From positions 1 through 32,203 of the forward strand of contig NZ_WHTD01000093.1 of assembly GCF_009379765.1 (NCBI RefSeq): a DNA stretch of 32,203 nucleotides, in the 5' to 3' direction. Position numbers and translations under genes: made by a program. Positions 15,849 to 23,544 of this stretch are shown here, in pieces. Source of the DNA: Actinophytocola sp. (GTDB taxonomy: Bacteria; Actinomycetota; Actinomycetes; Mycobacteriales; Pseudonocardiaceae). The notes below the pieces were generated by a model. The model ran no database searches. It was not told the DNA's origin and worked only from the letters and a program-made list of their open reading frames with translations. Position 1 is the stretch's first letter. Each line of letters begins with the position of its first letter.

Positions 15849-16649
15849 ATGTCGACGAACAAGGTCACCTCAGCTGACGGCACCCTCATCGCCTACGACC
15901 TGTTGGGCTCCGGCTCACCGGTCGTCGTGGTCGGTGGGGCCACGTGCGACCGGGCCAAGATGTCCGGCATCTCTTCGGAGCTCGCGCGGCACTACGCCGT
16001 GGTCAACTACGACAGACGTGGCCGGGGGGACAGCGGCGACACCGCGCCGTACGCGGTCGAGCGCGAGGTCGAGGACCTCGCGGCGCTCATCGCGGACGTG
16101 GGTGGCTCGGCCGCGTTGTACGGCCACTCGTCGGGCGCCGGCTTGGTGCTGCACGCGCTGGCGGCCGGCTTACCCGTCACCCGTGCCGTGCTGCACGAGC
16201 CCCCGTACAGCGCCGACGCGATGGCGGCGGGGTCTCGCGAGTACGCCGCGTCGCTGGCCTCGCTGCTCGACGCCGGCCGCCGGGACGACGCGCTTGCGTT
16301 GTTCTTCAGCATCACCGGGCTGCCCACCGAGATGGTGTCCGCGTGGCGTGCGGAGCCGTGGTGGGCGGGCACCGCCGCCTTGGCTCCCACGCTGGCCTAC
16401 GACTCGGCGGTCATGGGCGACGCGGCGGGCGGCACGGTGCCGTTCGAGTCGGCCCGTGCGGCCGTCGCGCCGTCGCTGGTGCTGGTCGGCGGTGCGTCGC
16501 CGGCCTGGATGACCGACACGGACCGAGCCCTCGCGGAGGCCATGCCGGCGGGGTCCTTGCGGGTGCTGGAAGGGGAGGAGCATGTGGTGGAGCCGTCGGT
16601 GCTGGTCCCGGTGCTGGTCGAGTTCTTAGCCGAGCTCGATGCCCGTTAG
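15849..16649 (+). CDS. alpha/beta-fold hydrolase
   Basis: The 266-residue protein has the core of this fold. GSGSPVVVVGGA holds the oxyanion region, VVNYDRRGRGDSG is the conserved loop, the nucleophile elbow is GHSSG with Ser94, and a likely catalytic His245 lies in EGEEHVV. A candidate acid lies in WMTDTDRAL near residue 223. The ATG at 15849 fits the usual N-terminus; the frame is open further upstream without homology. It follows the GH87 terminator, so it has its own promoter, although it sits only 29 bases from the terminator. The 3' end overlaps the convergent SDR gene by 24 bases. Substrate unknown. Confidence 0.88.
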   Translation: MSTNKVTSADGTLIAYDLLGSGSPVVVVGGATCDRAKMSGISSELARHYAVVNYDRRGRGDSGDTAPYAVEREVEDLAALIADVGGSAALYGHSSGAGLVLHALAAGLPVTRAVLHEPPYSADAMAAGSREYAASLASLLDAGRRDDALALFFSITGLPTEMVSAWRAEPWWAGTAALAPTLAYDSAVMGDAAGGTVPFESARAAVAPSLVLVGGASPAWMTDTDRALAEAMPAGSLRVLEGEEHVVEPSVLVPVLVEFLAELDAR

Positions 16650-17396
16650 CCCGGCGCAGGCGGCGAGCAGGCCGTCTTGCACGCGGGGGTCGTCGGTCGC
16701 GGGGTGCGCCTGCCGTGGTCGCCGGTGGTAGAAGTAGCCGCCGGTGGTCGTGGCCGCCCGGTCGTCGCTCGTGGCGAGCCAGGTCTGGGTCGCGCTGCCC
16801 TGCGCCAGGTCGTCGGGTGCGCCGCGGCCACCCATCCTCGTCGGGACCCAGCCGGGGTCGACGGCGTTGGACCGGACCGACGGCCGGCGCCGCGCGACCG
16901 CGACCGCGAGCACGGCGTCGAACAGCTTGGAGTCCGCGTAGGCCTGCGAGCCGTTCCAGCGCTTGCGTTCCCACTGAAGGTCGTCGAGGTCCGGGTCGCC
17001 CCCGCGGTGCATGCCCGAGCTCAGGTACACGAGACGTGACGGCGCCGGGATCAGCGCGGTGAGGAGGTAGGGAGCGAGCACGTTGATGGCGAACACGTGC
17101 GCCAGCCCGTCCACGGTCCCGATGCGCCGGCGCTCCTGGTAGCCGACCGCGGCGTTGTGGATCACCGCGTCGAACGGGCCTGCCGCGATCGCCTGCTCGG
17201 CGACCTTGCGGGTCTCGTCGATGCTGGCCAGGTCGCCGACCAACACGTCGGCGGCCCCAGGCGCCGCCGCGCGCGTGTCGCGGGCGCGGTCGTCGTTGCG
17301 GGCGTGCAGCACCACGTCGTGGCCTTCGCCGATCAGGTGCTGGCCGGCCATGAGCCCGAGCCCGTCGGCCGAGCCGGTGATCAGGATGCGGGACAT
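16626..17396 (-). CDS. short-chain dehydrogenase/reductase (SDR)
   Basis: The 256-residue protein shows a TGxxxGxG cofactor motif (TGSADGLG, residues 7-14), DLAS near 55, HNAA near 80, a catalytic Ser in YLSSGMH, and YADSK as the YxxxK pair. Arg33 in LHARN suggests NADP(H) preference. AGGAGG stands upstream of the ATG at 17396. It diverges from a TetR regulator with only 56 bases between the starts, so that regulator is the natural candidate to control it. The last 24 bases overlap the hydrolase gene on the other strand. Confidence 0.92.
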   Translation of the reverse strand: MSRILITGSADGLGLMAGQHLIGEGHDVVLHARNDDRARDTRAAAPGAADVLVGDLASIDETRKVAEQAIAAGPFDAVIHNAAVGYQERRRIGTVDGLAHVFAINVLAPYLLTALIPAPSRLVYLSSGMHRGGDPDLDDLQWERKRWNGSQAYADSKLFDAVLAVAVARRRPSVRSNAVDPGWVPTRMGGRGAPDDLAQGSATQTWLATSDDRAATTTGGYFYHRRPRQAHPATDDPRVQDGLLAACAGLTGIELG

Positions 17397-17440
17397 CTCA
17401 GCTCCTCCTGGGGTACGCCTCCACGATGCCCGCCCGCCGC

Positions 17441-17446
17441 TATATT
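17441..17446 (+). promoter_or_regulatory. -10 element TATATT of a leaderless tetR promoter
   Basis: TATATT lies 6 bases before the ATG at 17453, so transcription would begin at the start codon. This AT-rich hexamer stands out in the GC-rich gap and argues for the ATG at 17453 over the in-frame ATG at 17426. No good -35 is visible. Confidence 0.5.
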
Positions 17447-17452
17447 TGCTAC

Positions 17453-18142
17453 ATGACCGACGGTGGCCGGCGCGGCAACGCGAGGGACCGGCTGCTGCTG
17501 GCGGCCGGAGAGCTCCTGCACGAGTCCGCGGACGGCCGGGTGTCGACCCGTGCCATCACCGAGCGGGCGGGCGTGCAGGCGCCGACGCTGTACCACCACT
17601 TCGGCAGCAAGCAGGGCCTGCTGGACGCGGTGGCGAACTACGGCTTCACCCAGTACCTGCAGGAAGCCGCGACCGGCCCGACCGGCCCGACCGACCCGGT
17701 GGCATCCATCCGCGCCGGCTGGGACCACCATGTCCACTTCGGACTGGAGCATCCGGGTTTCTACATCCTGGTGTACGGCCGGATCGAGCCCGGTGTGCCG
17801 TGCACGCTGTCCGCCACCGCCGAGCGCAGGCTGTTGGACCTGCTGTCCGAGGTGGACACCCGGCTGCGGGTGCCCGCCAAGGAGGCCGCGCGGGAGATGG
17901 TCGCCGCGAACGTGGGCATCACGCTGAGCCTCATCGCCCAGCCCGAACCGGACCTCGCCGCGTCGGACCGCCTCCGCGACACGGTCATCGACGCGCTGAT
18001 CGCACCGGAGCGGGCCGCGGGGGAGGTCCGGTCGCTCGCGACCGCCTTGTTGGCCGCGATGAACGGGGACGGCCCTCTCACCGCGGCCGAGGCATCGCTC
18101 CTGCGCGAGTGGCTGACCCGCCTCGCGACCCAGCCCCGATAA
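17453..18142 (+). CDS. TetR/AcrR family transcriptional regulator
   Basis: The N-terminal 60 residues form the TetR helix-turn-helix: RDRLLLAAGELLHE, then VSTRAITERAGVQAPTLYHHFGSKQGLLDAV. The other 165 residues are the variable ligand and dimer domain, with PGFYILVYGRI in the middle. I chose the ATG at 17453 on the strength of the TATATT just upstream; it gives 229 residues. It diverges from the SDR gene and probably represses it and itself. The effector is unknown. Confidence 0.9.
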   Translation: MTDGGRRGNARDRLLLAAGELLHESADGRVSTRAITERAGVQAPTLYHHFGSKQGLLDAVANYGFTQYLQEAATGPTGPTDPVASIRAGWDHHVHFGLEHPGFYILVYGRIEPGVPCTLSATAERRLLDLLSEVDTRLRVPAKEAAREMVAANVGITLSLIAQPEPDLAASDRLRDTVIDALIAPERAAGEVRSLATALLAAMNGDGPLTAAEASLLREWLTRLATQPR

Positions 18143-18168
18143 CGCAACGACCGACAAAGCGCTGCCCC

Positions 18169-18237
18169 ACGAGTCCAACGCTCAGGACCCGCGAGTCCAA
18201 CGCCCGGGACCCGCGAGTCCAACGCCCGGGACCCGGC
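18169..18237. repeat. 22-bp tandem repeat, three copies
   Basis: Units starting at 18169, 18191 and 18213 share the core GCGAGTCCAACGCCCGGGAC with a 22-base period; the first has A for G at the first base. The array fills the gap between the stops of the convergent TetR and acidic-protein genes. The same unit recurs at 29005-29146. Confidence 0.9.
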
Positions 18238-18243
18238 ACTGCG

Positions 18244-18984
18244 TTAGCTGGCCACCTCGTCCAGGCGGTGCAGCAGCCGCTGGTCGACGTTGTCGCCGGG
18301 GGCGAAGGGGGACTCCGGCCACTCCTCGGGCTCGCGCTCGTCGAGGAGGTCGGTGGCCTCGAGGACCCAGGTCGTCGCGCCCGCCGAGGCCAGGCCAGGG
18401 GTGTCGGCCAGCGCCTCGATGCCGCCGGCCTGCTGGATCTGCTGCAGCGCCCCGCTGAGGTCGGCGACGTCGATCGCGTCCTCGGCGTCCGGGTCATCGC
18501 TCTCGGGCTCGCCGTCCCACGCGTCGTGGTAGGCCTCCTTGCCGGCCTGGATCACGGCCAGCTCGTCGGTCACCACGAAGTCGACCCGGTGCAGCACGGT
18601 CAGCTTGGCCGCGGGCTCGTCGGACTCCTCGACGTCCTCCTCGCCATCGCCCTCAGCGTCGAGATCACCGTCGAGGTCGACGTCCGTGAGGTCCTCGTCC
18701 TCGTAGTAGAGGCCGTCGTCGTAGGAGTAGTCGTCCTCCTCGTCGAGGCCGAGCGGCGGGACGGTGCCGGTGAGCTCGAACTGCGTGTCCGCGTAGGTGG
18801 TGGCGGCCGCCTCCAGGTGCTCGCCGACCTCGGCGATCGCCTCGGCGTCGGCGTCCGTGCCGGTCATCTCCAGCAGCGCCGCGCTGTGCTGGCGGGTCGC
18901 CTCGACCAGGTTCGCCGCCGCGGTCCGGAACGACTCGCGGGCCTCATCGGTCCACTGCGTGTCGTCCTCGTCCAGCTCACTCAT
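18244..18984 (-). CDS. acidic hypothetical protein
   Basis: I do not recognise this 246-residue protein. It begins MSELDEDDTQWTDEARESF and has a helical N-terminal third (residues about 12-75) resembling a simple coiled or four-helix segment. The very acidic middle (about 85-130) is rich in Asp, Glu and Tyr and has no lysine or arginine. The C-terminal half contains FVVTDELAVIQAGKEAY and WVLEATDLLDEREPEEW. No signal peptide or membrane segment is present, so it should be cytoplasmic. The ATG at 18984 has GAGGGA upstream; the frame is open 39 bases further. It converges on the TetR gene through the 22-bp array. Confidence 0.75.
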   Translation of the reverse strand: MSELDEDDTQWTDEARESFRTAAANLVEATRQHSAALLEMTGTDADAEAIAEVGEHLEAAATTYADTQFELTGTVPPLGLDEEDDYSYDDGLYYEDEDLTDVDLDGDLDAEGDGEEDVEESDEPAAKLTVLHRVDFVVTDELAVIQAGKEAYHDAWDGEPESDDPDAEDAIDVADLSGALQQIQQAGGIEALADTPGLASAGATTWVLEATDLLDEREPEEWPESPFAPGDNVDQRLLHRLDEVAS

Positions 18985-19047
18985 TCGTGCCCATCCCTCA
19001 CCGCGGCCCCGCGCGGGCCGCACCGCGCGGACGCTACCCGAGCACCC

Positions 19048-19449
19048 TCACCACACCACGGCGAGGATGGCGACGAGCGGCGGCACCGCCTGCGCTATTG
19101 AGCCGACGACCCCCGCCCCGCGCGGCCTGCTCAGCGCCATCCGGTCGGACGCGAACAGCGCCACTCCGGCGAGGGCCATGAACGCGCACGTGTACAGCAC
19201 CAGCGCGCGGCCGACCGCGACCTCGCCGGACCACCACAGGACCACGCCGGCGATCGCGCCCGAGCCCAGGAACAGGTTGTAGAACCCCACGTTGAACGCC
19301 CACAGCCGCACCGCCGGCACGTCGGCCGACGGGATCCGGAAGATGCCCCGGTGAATGCCCGGCCGGCCGAACACCAGCACCTCCCACCCGAACACCAGCA
19401 CGTGCACGAACGCGCCGACCAGCGCGAACACCTGCGCGACGGCGGTCAT
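19048..19449 (-). CDS. DUF1304 family membrane protein
   Basis: The 133-residue protein has four hydrophobic segments: VFALVGAFVHVLVFGWEVLVF at the start, LWAFNVGFYNLFLGSGAIAGVVL, LVLYTCAFMALAGVALF, and VPPLVAILAVVW at the end. The motifs FGWEVLVFG and FNVGFYNLFL are the ones I associate with DUF1304. Its function is unknown. The start codon overlaps the stop of the cupin gene by one base (TGATG), which points to translational coupling. Confidence 0.85.
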   Translation of the reverse strand: MTAVAQVFALVGAFVHVLVFGWEVLVFGRPGIHRGIFRIPSADVPAVRLWAFNVGFYNLFLGSGAIAGVVLWWSGEVAVGRALVLYTCAFMALAGVALFASDRMALSRPRGAGVVGSIAQAVPPLVAILAVVW

Positions 19450-19862
19450 CACGCCACCTCCACCCCGTGCCCCGCGGCCACCTCCACGGCCGGCCCGCCC
19501 CGGTCCAGGTCGGCGAAGAACTCGCCCATCCCGCCCGTGCTCACCACCAGGAACCGGGCCGACGGGGTGAGCACGGTGAACGTGTTCACCGTCCGCGGCG
19601 GGATCGCGATCGACGCGCCCGGCCCGGGGTCGTAGCCCTGGTCGCCGGCCTGCACGAGGAGCCTGCCGTGCAGCACGTAGAACGCCTTGCCCCACGGCTC
19701 GCGGTGCGGCGGGACGGCCGGCCCGCGCGGCGCGTCGACCTCGAACAGCTCGTAGCCGCCGCCCGTGTGCCGCGCGCCGACCTTCACGGTGATCGTCGCG
19801 TCCGGCGAGACGAGCTCGTCGCCATCGCCGGGCGCGCAGTGGTGGACCTGTTGTGCCGTCAT
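19449..19862 (-). CDS. cupin-domain protein
   Basis: The 137-residue protein is a single small cupin. The first motif is represented by PPHREPWGKAFYVLHGRLLVQ and the second by GPGASIAIPPRTVNTFTVLTPSARFLVV. The usual HxH of motif 1 is reduced to one His, and the second motif has Asn where a metal-binding His is common, so metal binding is uncertain. It is coupled to the DUF1304 gene and diverges from the LuxR-type regulator, with 86 bases between starts; that regulator may control the pair. Confidence 0.85.
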   Translation of the reverse strand: MTAQQVHHCAPGDGDELVSPDATITVKVGARHTGGGYELFEVDAPRGPAVPPHREPWGKAFYVLHGRLLVQAGDQGYDPGPGASIAIPPRTVNTFTVLTPSARFLVVSTGGMGEFFADLDRGGPAVEVAAGHGVEVA

Positions 19863-19948
19863 GCCTCGACGGTAGGAACGCGGGGGCGCGGGTCGATCCC
19901 AGGAATCTGGGATGTTCACCGGCCGCCTGACCAGGTCATACTGGCCAC

Positions 19949-20965
19949 ATGCTGGAGAGCCGGGCGCGTCGCGTGCGGCAGGGGTCGCGGCGCTGGCCGC
20001 CGCAGGGGCCGGTGTCGCCGAGCTGCACGCCGCCGCCATCGGGCTGGTCGGCCGCGAGGTGGGCACCGAGCTCACCTGCTGGGCGATGATCGACCCCGAG
20101 ACGCTGACGATCGGCTCGATGACCAGCGGCGAGGCGCGCATCCCGGGGCGGTACGAGCCGCTGCTGGCCGAGGCCGAGTACACCGGCACCGAGCCGCACC
20201 GGTTCGCCGAGCTCGCCCGGCGGGGTGCGCCGGTGGCGCGGCTGTCGGACCTGTCCCGCGCGGAGATCGCGCGCAGCAGCCGGCTCAACGAGATCTGGCG
20301 GCCACTGGGCCTCGAGCACGAGCTGCGGGTGCTGTTCACCGTCGACTGCGAGTGCTGGGGTGCGGGCGGCATGGTTCGCGCCGGCCGGGACTTCACCGAG
20401 CGCGAGGTCGAGTTCCTGGGCGCGGTCGCGCCCGCGGTCGCCGCGGCCACCCGGTTGGCGGTCCGGGCGGAGGCGCACGGCGCGGGCGCGGCGGGCGGCC
20501 CGGCGATCGTCCTGGCCGGCCCGCACGGCGAGACCAGGGCGCTGACCCCGGCCGCCCAGGTCTGGCAGGACCGCCTGGAGGACGTGGCCCCGGGCCGGTT
20601 CGGCGTGATGGTGCGGGCCGCGGTCGTCGGTGCCCGGCCGACCGGCACCTTCCACGCGCGGATCCGCGACGCCCGCGGCGGCTGGCTGCTGCTGCGCGCG
20701 AGCCGGCTGATCGGCGCCGACACGGAGACGGCAGTGACGTTCGAGGCCGCGACGGGGCGACCAGCTCCGCGGCCTGCTGCTCCGGGCCTACGGCCTGACG
20801 GCCCGCGAGCGCGAGGTGTGCGACGAGGTCATCGCGGGCCACTCGACCGGGGGCATCGCGGCGCGGTTGCACATCTCGGCGAACACCGTGCAGGACCACC
20901 TGAAGTCGGTGTTCGCGAAGGTGGGTGTGCGCAGCCGGGGTGAGTTGGTAGCACGGTTGCGCTGA
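19949..20965 (+). pseudogene. LuxR-type regulator with N-terminal GAF-like domain, frame broken twice
   Basis: The sensor half reads GVAALAAAGAGVAELHAAAIGLVG to LRVLFTVDCECWGAGGMVRAGRDF in one frame. The C-terminal DNA-binding domain is in another frame: LTAREREVCDEVIAGHSTGG then IAARLHISANTVQDHLKSVF and KVGVRSRGELVARLR, stop at 20963-20965. The shift is at the GGGGC near 20754-20758, where one extra base would explain it. At the start, ATG 19949 (MLESRARRVRQG) joins the sensor frame only if the G-run at 19981-19984 has lost one G; the sensor frame itself offers a different ATG at 19912. The domain content matches actinobacterial helix-turn-helix regulators of about 340 residues. Sequencing error and true decay are both possible. 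Confidence 0.8.
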
Positions 20966-21792
20966 GCGGTAGCACCGTGAGACCGGACCGCGTGATGCGT
21001 TCGTGACTTTCCCGAAGCCGGTGTCGGTTGGCGGTCGACCCGGGGATCTGTCCGGCCGTTCGTCACGCGGTGTCACCACGAGCCGGGCGGCTCAGCGGGC
21101 ACTTGATACGCCGAACGAGTGACCTCCCCGGAATATCCATCTGAGACAGTTCCAGTCGGTCAGGTAGTTTGTCCAACCACACAATAAATCCGATCGGCCG
21201 CGCAATTGTCCGTTGTGGATGCTCGACCGTGCGGCGGCTACCGGATCGGACGTGAACGCGGCCGGACGGTCGACACAGGTATGCGCCCGCTCACCCCGGT
21301 CCACCCGGGGCCGCGGCACCCGGCCGGCTCCGTGTGGCCGTCCCGGAACGGGCTTTCCCCAGCACGGATGCGGAAGACGGCGGCGCCGGCAGGCGGGCCC
21401 GGCGCGGCGCGGCGACCGTCGTGCACGAGGCGCCTGCACGTGCAAGCGGCCATTTGGCCGGGAAAGCCGTTACAGGTTACGGAGTTCAGGCATCAATCGT
21501 TATCTGGGGCCATTCCACAATATGCGATTGGGACGTAATCTCATATCCAGTAACACCTTCGACACACCGCACCGAAGTCGAACTCCCCTATTTCCTTGTT
21601 GTTTCCCTGACCGTACCCGACCCGTAGAAACCCCCGCACCACTCCTCGCCGAGAGTTGCAGGACCCCGGCGGCGCCCCCTGCGTCCCCTCCAGCACCGCG
21701 GATCAGGTCGTCGTCCTTGGCGCGCCGAATTGGCACGCGTCCCTGCGCCGATCAGCGGGGCTTTTTCGACTAATCGCAGCTGGAGGCCCGGC
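20966..21792. other. 827-bp region without a supportable gene
   Basis: Open frames here have no recognisable domains, poor codon bias and many Arg/Pro runs, so I call none. Two stretches are AT-richer than the rest, 21100-21225 and 21480-21620, and could hold promoters for the downstream transporter. A partly palindromic GGCCATTTGGCC lies at 21448-21459. A terminator-like hairpin lies at 21741-21766, just before the transporter start. The region may be a long leader, a decayed gene or an uncharacterised RNA. Confidence 0.5.
21741..21766 (+). terminator. terminator-like hairpin just upstream of the CynX-type transporter
   Basis: CCCTGC (21741-21746) can pair with GCGGGG (21755-21760) through one G-T wobble across an 8-base loop, followed by C and five T (21762-21766). 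It lies 27 bases before the transporter ATG. An alternative pairing of CTGCG..GAT (21743-21752) with ATCGCAG (21773-21779) would exclude it. It could end read-through from upstream or act as an attenuator. Confidence 0.4.
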
Positions 21793-23325
21793 ATGAGGCC
21801 GAACCACGTCCTCGGGCGGAGCTCGCCGCCCTACCGAGTCCTTGTTCCGGTCCGGCCGTCAGGCAGCGGCCTGCACCGCGCAGCACACCGCCCGGTGGCC
21901 GAGGCACCAGTGGACGGCGCCCGGCTGGCGCTGTCCATCGGCGTATTGGTCGCGGTCCCATTGTTGGCACTCAACTTGCGTCCCGCCGTGACGAGCGTTG
22001 GCGCCATGCTCACCGATATCCGCACGGGCACCGGAATGTCTGGCGTCCTCGCTTCCGCCGTCGTCGCCGCGCCGGTCTGGTGCTTCGCGGTCGGCGGGGC
22101 GCTGGCGTGGACGATGCGGTCGCGGCTGGGCACCTCCCGCACCGTGTCCCTCGCGCTGGTCGTATTGGCCGCCACGCTGGCCGCACGGGTCATGGCGGGG
22201 CCTTATCTCCTTCTCGCCGGAACGGTCGTCGCGTGCCTCGCGATCGCCGTGCTCGGCACGTTGTTGCCGGTGATCACCCACTCGGCGCCCGCCCGCGCCT
22301 GGGCGATGCTCACCGGCTGTTACATCGCGGCGATGGGTGGCGGGAGCGGGATCGGCGCTCTCGTCACCCCGCAAGTCGCGGGGAAGAGCTCGTGGCAGCT
22401 CGGGGTGAGCGGATGGGCTCTCCTCGCTGCCGCGGGCTGGGCGGCCTGGCGGGTCGCCGCGCGACGGTTCACCGAACCCCCCGTGGCCGCCGCGAAGCAT
22501 CCCGGCCCTGGCAGTCTCACCCCGGCCGGCACCGCGTGGTCCCTGACAGTCCACTTCGGACTGACCTCGGGTTTCACGTTCAGCATCATGGGTTGGCTGC
22601 CCAGCATCCTGCACGACCACGCGGAGGTCAGTGGGGCGACGGTGCAATGGCTGTTCACCGTCGCCATGGCGCTGGGTGTGCCGATCGCGCTGATGGTGCC
22701 GAAGTGGGCCCGCGCGACCAAGGCCCAGTCCGGGCTCGCCGTCGCGCTGGCCGCGCCCAACCTGGTGGCCGTCGCGGGGCTCCTCCTGGATCCCGCGTGG
22801 AACCCGTGGCTCTGGGCCGTCTGCCTCGGGTTGGGTATGCCCGCGGTCGGCCTGGCGCTGACCCTCATCTCGCTGCGCGCCGCGCCGGACGGAGACACCG
22901 CCGCGGCGCTGTCGTCGATGGTGCAGGGCCTCGGCTACGCCCTCGCCGGGGTGACGGCGCTGGGTGCGGGCCTGTTGCACAGCTCGACGAACAGCTGGGA
23001 GTGGCCGCTCATCGGCCTCCTCGCCGTCCTGTGTGGACAGATCATCACCGGCATGTACGCCGGTCTCCCGGTCACCATTCACGCCGGCCGTAAACAGCGA
23101 CCGGCGCGGGCGTACGTGCCCGAACCACGGCAGCCGGAACCCCGCTTGCCGCAAGCCCGTCAGCCGGAGCCACCGATGCACGAACCGCGGATACCCGACC
23201 ACGGACCGCCCCGCCGCCTGCCCGAGCAGCTGGAGCTCGGGTTGGCTCTGGAACAGCACCGCTCGCCGCAGCCGCGGGAGGACCGGCAGATTCACATCCC
23301 GTTCCCGAGAGAACCCAGCCCGTAG
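21793..23325 (+). CDS. MFS transporter of the CynX/NimT type with proline-rich tail
   Basis: The 510-residue protein starts at ATG 21793, with GGAGG 6 bases upstream. After about 45 cytoplasmic residues come roughly twelve hydrophobic segments. LNLRPAVTSVGAML near residue 62 is the signature of the cyanate/2-nitroimidazole (CynX/NimT) branch of the major facilitator superfamily. The membrane part ends near residue 430. An 80-residue hydrophilic tail follows, rich in Pro, Arg, Glu and Gln, with short repeats of the form PEPRxPEPRLPQARQPEP. Such a tail is unusual for the family. The substrate is unknown. Two hairpins follow the stop. Confidence 0.88.
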   Translation: MRPNHVLGRSSPPYRVLVPVRPSGSGLHRAAHRPVAEAPVDGARLALSIGVLVAVPLLALNLRPAVTSVGAMLTDIRTGTGMSGVLASAVVAAPVWCFAVGGALAWTMRSRLGTSRTVSLALVVLAATLAARVMAGPYLLLAGTVVACLAIAVLGTLLPVITHSAPARAWAMLTGCYIAAMGGGSGIGALVTPQVAGKSSWQLGVSGWALLAAAGWAAWRVAARRFTEPPVAAAKHPGPGSLTPAGTAWSLTVHFGLTSGFTFSIMGWLPSILHDHAEVSGATVQWLFTVAMALGVPIALMVPKWARATKAQSGLAVALAAPNLVAVAGLLLDPAWNPWLWAVCLGLGMPAVGLALTLISLRAAPDGDTAAALSSMVQGLGYALAGVTALGAGLLHSSTNSWEWPLIGLLAVLCGQIITGMYAGLPVTIHAGRKQRPARAYVPEPRQPEPRLPQARQPEPPMHEPRIPDHGPPRRLPEQLELGLALEQHRSPQPREDRQIHIPFPREPSP

Positions 23326-23345
23326 CGGTTCAACGGCGAACCGCT
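23324..23345. terminator. hairpin directly after the CynX-type gene
   Basis: AGCGGTTC (23324-23331) and GAACCGCT (23338-23345) form a perfect 8-base stem with a 6-base loop that begins in the stop codon. There is no T-run, so termination is only probable. Confidence 0.5.
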
Positions 23346-23353
23346 GTCGCAGG

Positions 23354-23382
23354 GGCTCCCGGCCACGCCATGGTCGGGAGCC
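23354..23382. terminator. second hairpin after the CynX-type gene
   Basis: GGCTCCCG (23354-23361) pairs with CGGGAGCC (23375-23382) over a 13-base loop. It has no T-run. With the hairpin at 23324 it probably forms a double terminator. Confidence 0.45.
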
Positions 23383-23400
23383 TCGCCACACCCGGCTCGG

Positions 23401-23544
23401 CTAGTGTCGCGTGATCCTGTGCCTTTGCGTCCGCTGTGGATCAACGTGGTTCCTGGCAAGGCGTGTACTTGGGTTTTTCTCCAACGCGGCCAGGGGCCGC
23501 GTTGGCCGCAGCGGCGTCAAGGTTTCAGGGTCACGCGACACTAG
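23401..23544. mobile_element. 144-bp MITE-like element bounded by CTAG
   Basis: The first 19 bases, CTAGTGTCGCGTGATCCTG, match the complement of the last 19 with a single mismatch; the outer 14 bases are perfect. Inside is an 11-base-pair hairpin (23481-23491 with 23495-23505). The plus strand reads GTG GAT CAA CGT GG near 23436-23449, like the start of a transposase-type frame, and the same 15 bases recur at 32155-32169. The right CTAG supplies the TAG stop of the DUF457 gene. This fits a non-autonomous element inserted at CTAG. No transposase is present in it. Confidence 0.75.

Noticed and set aside
21206..21773. Small coding genes in the 827-bp gap
   Set aside because: Overlapping frames on both strands have no domain, no consistent ribosome binding site and Arg/Pro-rich composition.
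23481..23505. Terminator formed by the strong hairpin inside the MITE
   Set aside because: The five T lie before the stem on the plus strand and there is no T-run after it on either strand.
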